From Chitinophagaceae bacterium UBA1931 (GTDB lineage: Bacteria; Bacteroidota; Bacteroidia; Chitinophagales; Chitinophagaceae), in assembly GCA_002337125.1 (NCBI GenBank), contig DDFJ01000004.1, positions 2,159,889 to 2,223,888 of the forward strand: 64,000 nt of DNA, in the 5' to 3' direction. Within the stretch, counting starts at the first letter, position 1; each line of letters starts with the position of its first letter. This document shows positions 61,453 to 64,000 of the stretch, one piece after another. The position numbers and the translations under genes were made by a program. The notes under the pieces were generated by a model that saw only the letters and a list, made by a program, of their open reading frames with translations, was not told where the DNA came from and did no database searches.

Positions 61453-62595
61453 ATGAAAAAACATTTATTCTTTTTTTTAATTGCAGCAGTAAGTATTTTC
61501 TCCTGCAAAGGGCCCAGCTACAGCACAAAAACCGATGAAAAAGACATTTCAACATTGGTAAAAAAGCTGGGTAAAAAAGGCGGCGATGACCGTGCTGTTT
61601 ATGAATTGCAGGAGGTGTACAACAATGCTTTTCAGAAATCAGCAATCAGGCTGAACAATTATTACTACGAATCAATTCCCGATAGATGGGATAAAGTTAT
61701 TCCTGAAATGGAAGGACTGCAGCGGATGTTTGATATCATCAGCCAGAGTGCTTATGCTATGCAAATGGTAAAGCCTGTGAATTATTATCAGCAGCTGCTG
61801 TTAACAAGAGACTCTGCAGCATCGTGGTATTATGATTACGGAACTGAACGTATGAAACAAACTGACAGGCAAAGTCAGCGTGAGGCATATGATGCATTTC
61901 AGAAAGGATTGCGATTTGTTTCGAATTACAAAGATGCTGGCAGACTTTCGCAGGAAGCATACACTCGCAGCATTGTAAATGTATTGGTAAGCCCAATACA
62001 GTACGATGACTACAGTATGAGCAGCTGGGGATACAACCGTACCGGTAACCAGGACAGAACAACACACGACCGGCTCATCAGAGATCTTGGCGCACAAACA
62101 GCATCGCAGGTGCCGGCACGTTTTTTTAATGATTATGATTTAAGAAGAAGCAATCTTGGCCCCGACCTGGTGATTGATCTTGTATGGAAAAACATACGGT
62201 TTAATAATCCGCAGGAAAAAACAAACACATATAACCGCAGCAAGAAAATTGAAACAGGAAGAGATACTGCCAACCGACCCATTTATCAAACAGTAACTGC
62301 AACTGTGTACCAAACAAAAAGAGAGTTGAATGCAGGTGCAGATATGAATATTATAGTTACTGATGCCAATACACGCACACAGGTAAACTGGAAAGTAATA
62401 CCGTCAGAATACAATTATTTTTATGAGTATGCAGATTACCGTGGCGACAGGCGTGCACTGGAGGAGTATGATTTAACATTAATCAATCGAGATCGTAATA
62501 AGCAAATGCCCACCAAAGAAGAGGCGATGAATGAAATGATGCAGAAAATTTATAATTCACTTGTGAGCAGGATAAAGCAAACTGTAAACTGGTAA
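61453..62595 (+). CDS. Hypothetical lipoprotein
   Basis: A 380-residue lipoprotein from ATG 61453 (MKKHLFFFLIAAVSIFSC, lipidated cysteine 18); the open frame extends 12 codons upstream into the previous gene and is rejected. The N-terminal half is helical and may contain TPR-like pairs (DDRAVYELQEVYNNAFQKSA, REAYDAFQKGLRFVSNYKDA). The C-terminal half is beta-rich and binds no recognisable ligand (DLVIDLVWKNIRFNNPQEK, VNWKVIPSEYNYFYEYADYR). The function is unknown. A strong terminator lies 15 bases after the stop. Confidence 0.8.
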   Translation: MKKHLFFFLIAAVSIFSCKGPSYSTKTDEKDISTLVKKLGKKGGDDRAVYELQEVYNNAFQKSAIRLNNYYYESIPDRWDKVIPEMEGLQRMFDIISQSAYAMQMVKPVNYYQQLLLTRDSAASWYYDYGTERMKQTDRQSQREAYDAFQKGLRFVSNYKDAGRLSQEAYTRSIVNVLVSPIQYDDYSMSSWGYNRTGNQDRTTHDRLIRDLGAQTASQVPARFFNDYDLRRSNLGPDLVIDLVWKNIRFNNPQEKTNTYNRSKKIETGRDTANRPIYQTVTATVYQTKRELNAGADMNIIVTDANTRTQVNWKVIPSEYNYFYEYADYRGDRRALEEYDLTLINRDRNKQMPTKEEAMNEMMQKIYNSLVSRIKQTVNW

Positions 62596-62609
62596 TAACA
62601 ATACAAACA

Positions 62610-62638
62610 AAAAGGGCCGGAAACACCGGCCCTTTTTT
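62610..62638. terminator. Bidirectional terminator between convergent genes
   Basis: Stem AAAGGGCCGG (62611-62620) and CCGGCCCTTT (62626-62635) with an AAACA loop, flanked by A run and T run. It serves both the plus lipoprotein and the minus small secreted protein. Confidence 0.85.
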
Positions 62639-62658
62639 ATGAAACATAATTACTGTTA

Positions 62659-63099
62659 TTAACCACGATCTCTTTTTTCATAACGGTCATCATCATCATA
62701 GCGACCGTTATCATCTCTGTCTCGACGGCCTTTTTTGTACCATCCGTTGTGATTTCCATTATCATGACGGTAACGGTTTTCAATTTCCTGGATGTTGATA
62801 TTACCCCAGTTGTTTACACCAATAACAATGTCGTTGTAGTTCACATAGAATGTGGTAGCATCAACAAGTACTTCACGAAAACCAAATAAACCACGACGCA
62901 TTTCAAATACTTTTACTGTATGACGGCCCTGTCGTACATCAGGAAGATCAAACACGTTGTTGTGTCCGTAAAATGCCCTACCGTCAATAACAATTTTATA
63001 ATGATCGTTACTTCTTACGGTTACCATTGGTCTTCCGTCGGCCGCAAATGCTGCAACTGCAAACATCATCAAAACAGCAAGAGTGTAAATCTTTTTCAT
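62659..63099 (-). CDS. Secreted hypothetical protein with basic/acidic tail
   Basis: A 146-residue exported protein from ATG 63099 (MKKIYTLAVLMMFAVAAFAA, signal cleavage near residue 20); the longer frame to 63201 lacks a signal and is rejected. The mature part is a small beta domain (PMVTVRSNDHYKIVIDGRAF, RQGRHTVKVFEMRRGLFGF) reminiscent of PEGA-like domains. It ends in a low-complexity tail of Asp, Arg and Tyr (RRDRDDNGRYDDDDRYEKRD), which is rare and could bind cations or a charged surface. Function unknown. Confidence 0.75.
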   Translation of the reverse strand: MKKIYTLAVLMMFAVAAFAADGRPMVTVRSNDHYKIVIDGRAFYGHNNVFDLPDVRQGRHTVKVFEMRRGLFGFREVLVDATTFYVNYNDIVIGVNNWGNINIQEIENRYRHDNGNHNGWYKKGRRDRDDNGRYDDDDRYEKRDRG

Positions 63100-63208
63100 A
63101 ATTCTGAATTTTATTGTTACCACAGCAAGTACCGGGAGTATTGCTGTAATTCTTTTTAATTCCCGGCTTTGCATACTAAAATTCAAACGCAATGCCAACA
63201 TGCCAATA

Positions 63209-63241
63209 TTTGTTAAAGGAACTGTTAATGCTTTAATTTTA
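63209..63241 (+). promoter_or_regulatory. Candidate promoter of the final aminotransferase
   Basis: TTTG (63209-63212), a 21-base spacer and TAATTTTA (63234-63241), one mismatch from TAnnTTTG. The ATG is at 63259. Confidence 0.4.
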
Positions 63242-63258
63242 TGTTTTACCGTAATAAC

Positions 63259-64000
63259 ATGAGTTTACAAATCAATTCAAAACTTCCTGCTGTTGGCACT
63301 ACCATTTTTACCGTAATGAGTGCGCTTGCAACAGAATACAAAGCCATTAATCTTGGACAGGGCTTTCCTGATTTCCCGATGAATGATGAGTTAATTGCAA
63401 AAGTGAATGAAGCAATGCAGCGTGGATACAATCAATATGCACCAATGCCTGGATTGATTTTGTTAAGAGAAGCACTTGCAGAAAAAATTCAGCTGTTGTA
63501 TAACAATACAATTAATCCCGATACAGAAATCACCATCACTCCCGGAGGAACTTATGCGATCTATTCAGCATTAACAACAATTATCCGCACAGGCGATGAA
63601 GTGATTGTATTTGAACCGGCATACGACAGCTATATTCCGAATATTGAAATTAACGGTGGCGTTGCAGTGACAGTACCGCTTACTTATCCTGATTATAAAA
63701 TCGACTGGCAATTAGTGCGCAATAATATTACTGAACGTACAAAAGCCATTATCATCAATTCGCCGCACAACCCAACAGGAAGCGTAATTGATAAAAATGA
63801 TATTGAAGAATTAAAAAAGATTGTGGCCGACACAGGCATCTTTATCATCAGCGATGAAGTTTATGAGCATTTGATTTATGATAACCTGCAGCACGAAAGT
63901 TTGCTCAAATATCCTGAACTATTTGAGCGTAGTTTTGTTTGTTTTTCTTTTGGAAAAACATATCACTGCACAGGATGGAAACTTGGTTACTGTGTTGCTC
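63259..64000 (+). CDS. Methionine aminotransferase (YbdL/KAT-like), 3' end missing
   Basis: The first 247 residues of a PLP-dependent aminotransferase that continues past the window. The start MSLQINSKLPAVGTTIFTVM and INLGQGFPDFPMNDELI match the methionine aminotransferase/kynurenine aminotransferase group (YbdL). TPGGTYAIYSALTTII, the GSxxAP-like FEPAYDSYIP, NSPHNPTGSV and the PLP lysine region SFGKTYHCTGWKLGY are all visible. In several bacteria this enzyme closes the methionine salvage pathway or starts methionine degradation. The 3' part and catalytic arginine lie beyond the window. ATG start at 63259. Confidence 0.9.
   Translation, partial: MSLQINSKLPAVGTTIFTVMSALATEYKAINLGQGFPDFPMNDELIAKVNEAMQRGYNQYAPMPGLILLREALAEKIQLLYNNTINPDTEITITPGGTYAIYSALTTIIRTGDEVIVFEPAYDSYIPNIEINGGVAVTVPLTYPDYKIDWQLVRNNITERTKAIIINSPHNPTGSVIDKNDIEELKKIVADTGIFIISDEVYEHLIYDNLQHESLLKYPELFERSFVCFSFGKTYHCTGWKLGYCVA

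Noticed and set aside
1..64000. tRNA, rRNA, insertion sequences, riboswitches or prophage genes
   Set aside because: No T-arm or tRNA-like fold, no transposase, no structural phage gene and no riboswitch core was recognised by eye; a covariance-model search would be decisive.

Overview
The window looks like chromosomal DNA of a Bacteroidota bacterium, most likely family Chitinophagaceae (inference). The reasons are several families largely confined to this phylum (DUF2480, IPExxxVDY, Bacteroidota-type TonB receptor and DUF3089 lipoprotein), Bacteroidota-type promoters (-33 TTTG, about 19-21 bases, -7 TAnnTTTG), scarce Shine-Dalgarno sequences, many SPII lipoproteins, and AT-leaning codon use. 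No rRNA, tRNA, CRISPR array, insertion sequence or prophage was seen.

Layout. 0-2.7 kb: a two-component cluster (partial PAS histidine kinase, single-domain response regulator, REC-PAS-HisKA_3 kinase). 2.7-5.4 kb: an orphan HExxH protein and phenylalanine hydroxylase (phhA), set between gaps filled with degenerate TAG-rich repeats. 5.4-10.2 kb: small membrane protein, NTF2-like lipoprotein, AraC regulator and a TonB-linked outer-membrane receptor. 10.4-14.1 kb (minus strand): ybeY, CAP-domain protein, an HNH-like nuclease and mnmG, with a 49-bp palindrome carrying parS-like half sites between the CAP and HNH genes. 14.2-19.6 kb: feoA, nadD, a chromate transporter, two lipoproteins and asnS. 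19.9-26.6 kb: rho, then a tight run of a small membrane protein, mnmH, two paralogous secreted proteins and selD. 26.7-32.8 kb: membrane protein, phhB, IPExxxVDY protein, M28 peptidase, feoB and two small conserved genes. 32.9-43.1 kb (minus strand): SWIM/SNF2 helicase, comB, SRPBCC, gcvT, membrane HExxH protein, NTF2-like protein, then padR-pspC with a visible promoter and operator. 43.5-54.9 kb: DinB, sterol-desaturase-like, DUF2007, dnaN, a YbjN/serine-protease gene pair, aminotransferase, MmcQ, Gfo/Idh/MocA, dCMP deaminase and kdsB. 55-64 kb: nadA, a PpiD-like chaperone, DUF2480, corA, lipoproteins and a partial methionine aminotransferase.

How genes fit together. mnmG and mnmH act successively on the tRNA wobble uridine; selD supplies the selenophosphate for mnmH. 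phhA and phhB form the phenylalanine-to-tyrosine and pterin-recycling pair although they are 23 kb apart. feoA and feoB (ferrous iron) and nadA and nadD (NAD synthesis) are split in the same way. The least explained arrangements are (a) the pair of a YbjN-fold protein with a cytoplasmic trypsin-like protease that itself carries a zinc ribbon and a YbjN-like tail, and (b) two secreted paralogues, one carrying 46-residue tandem repeats, placed inside the selenium tRNA-modification operon.
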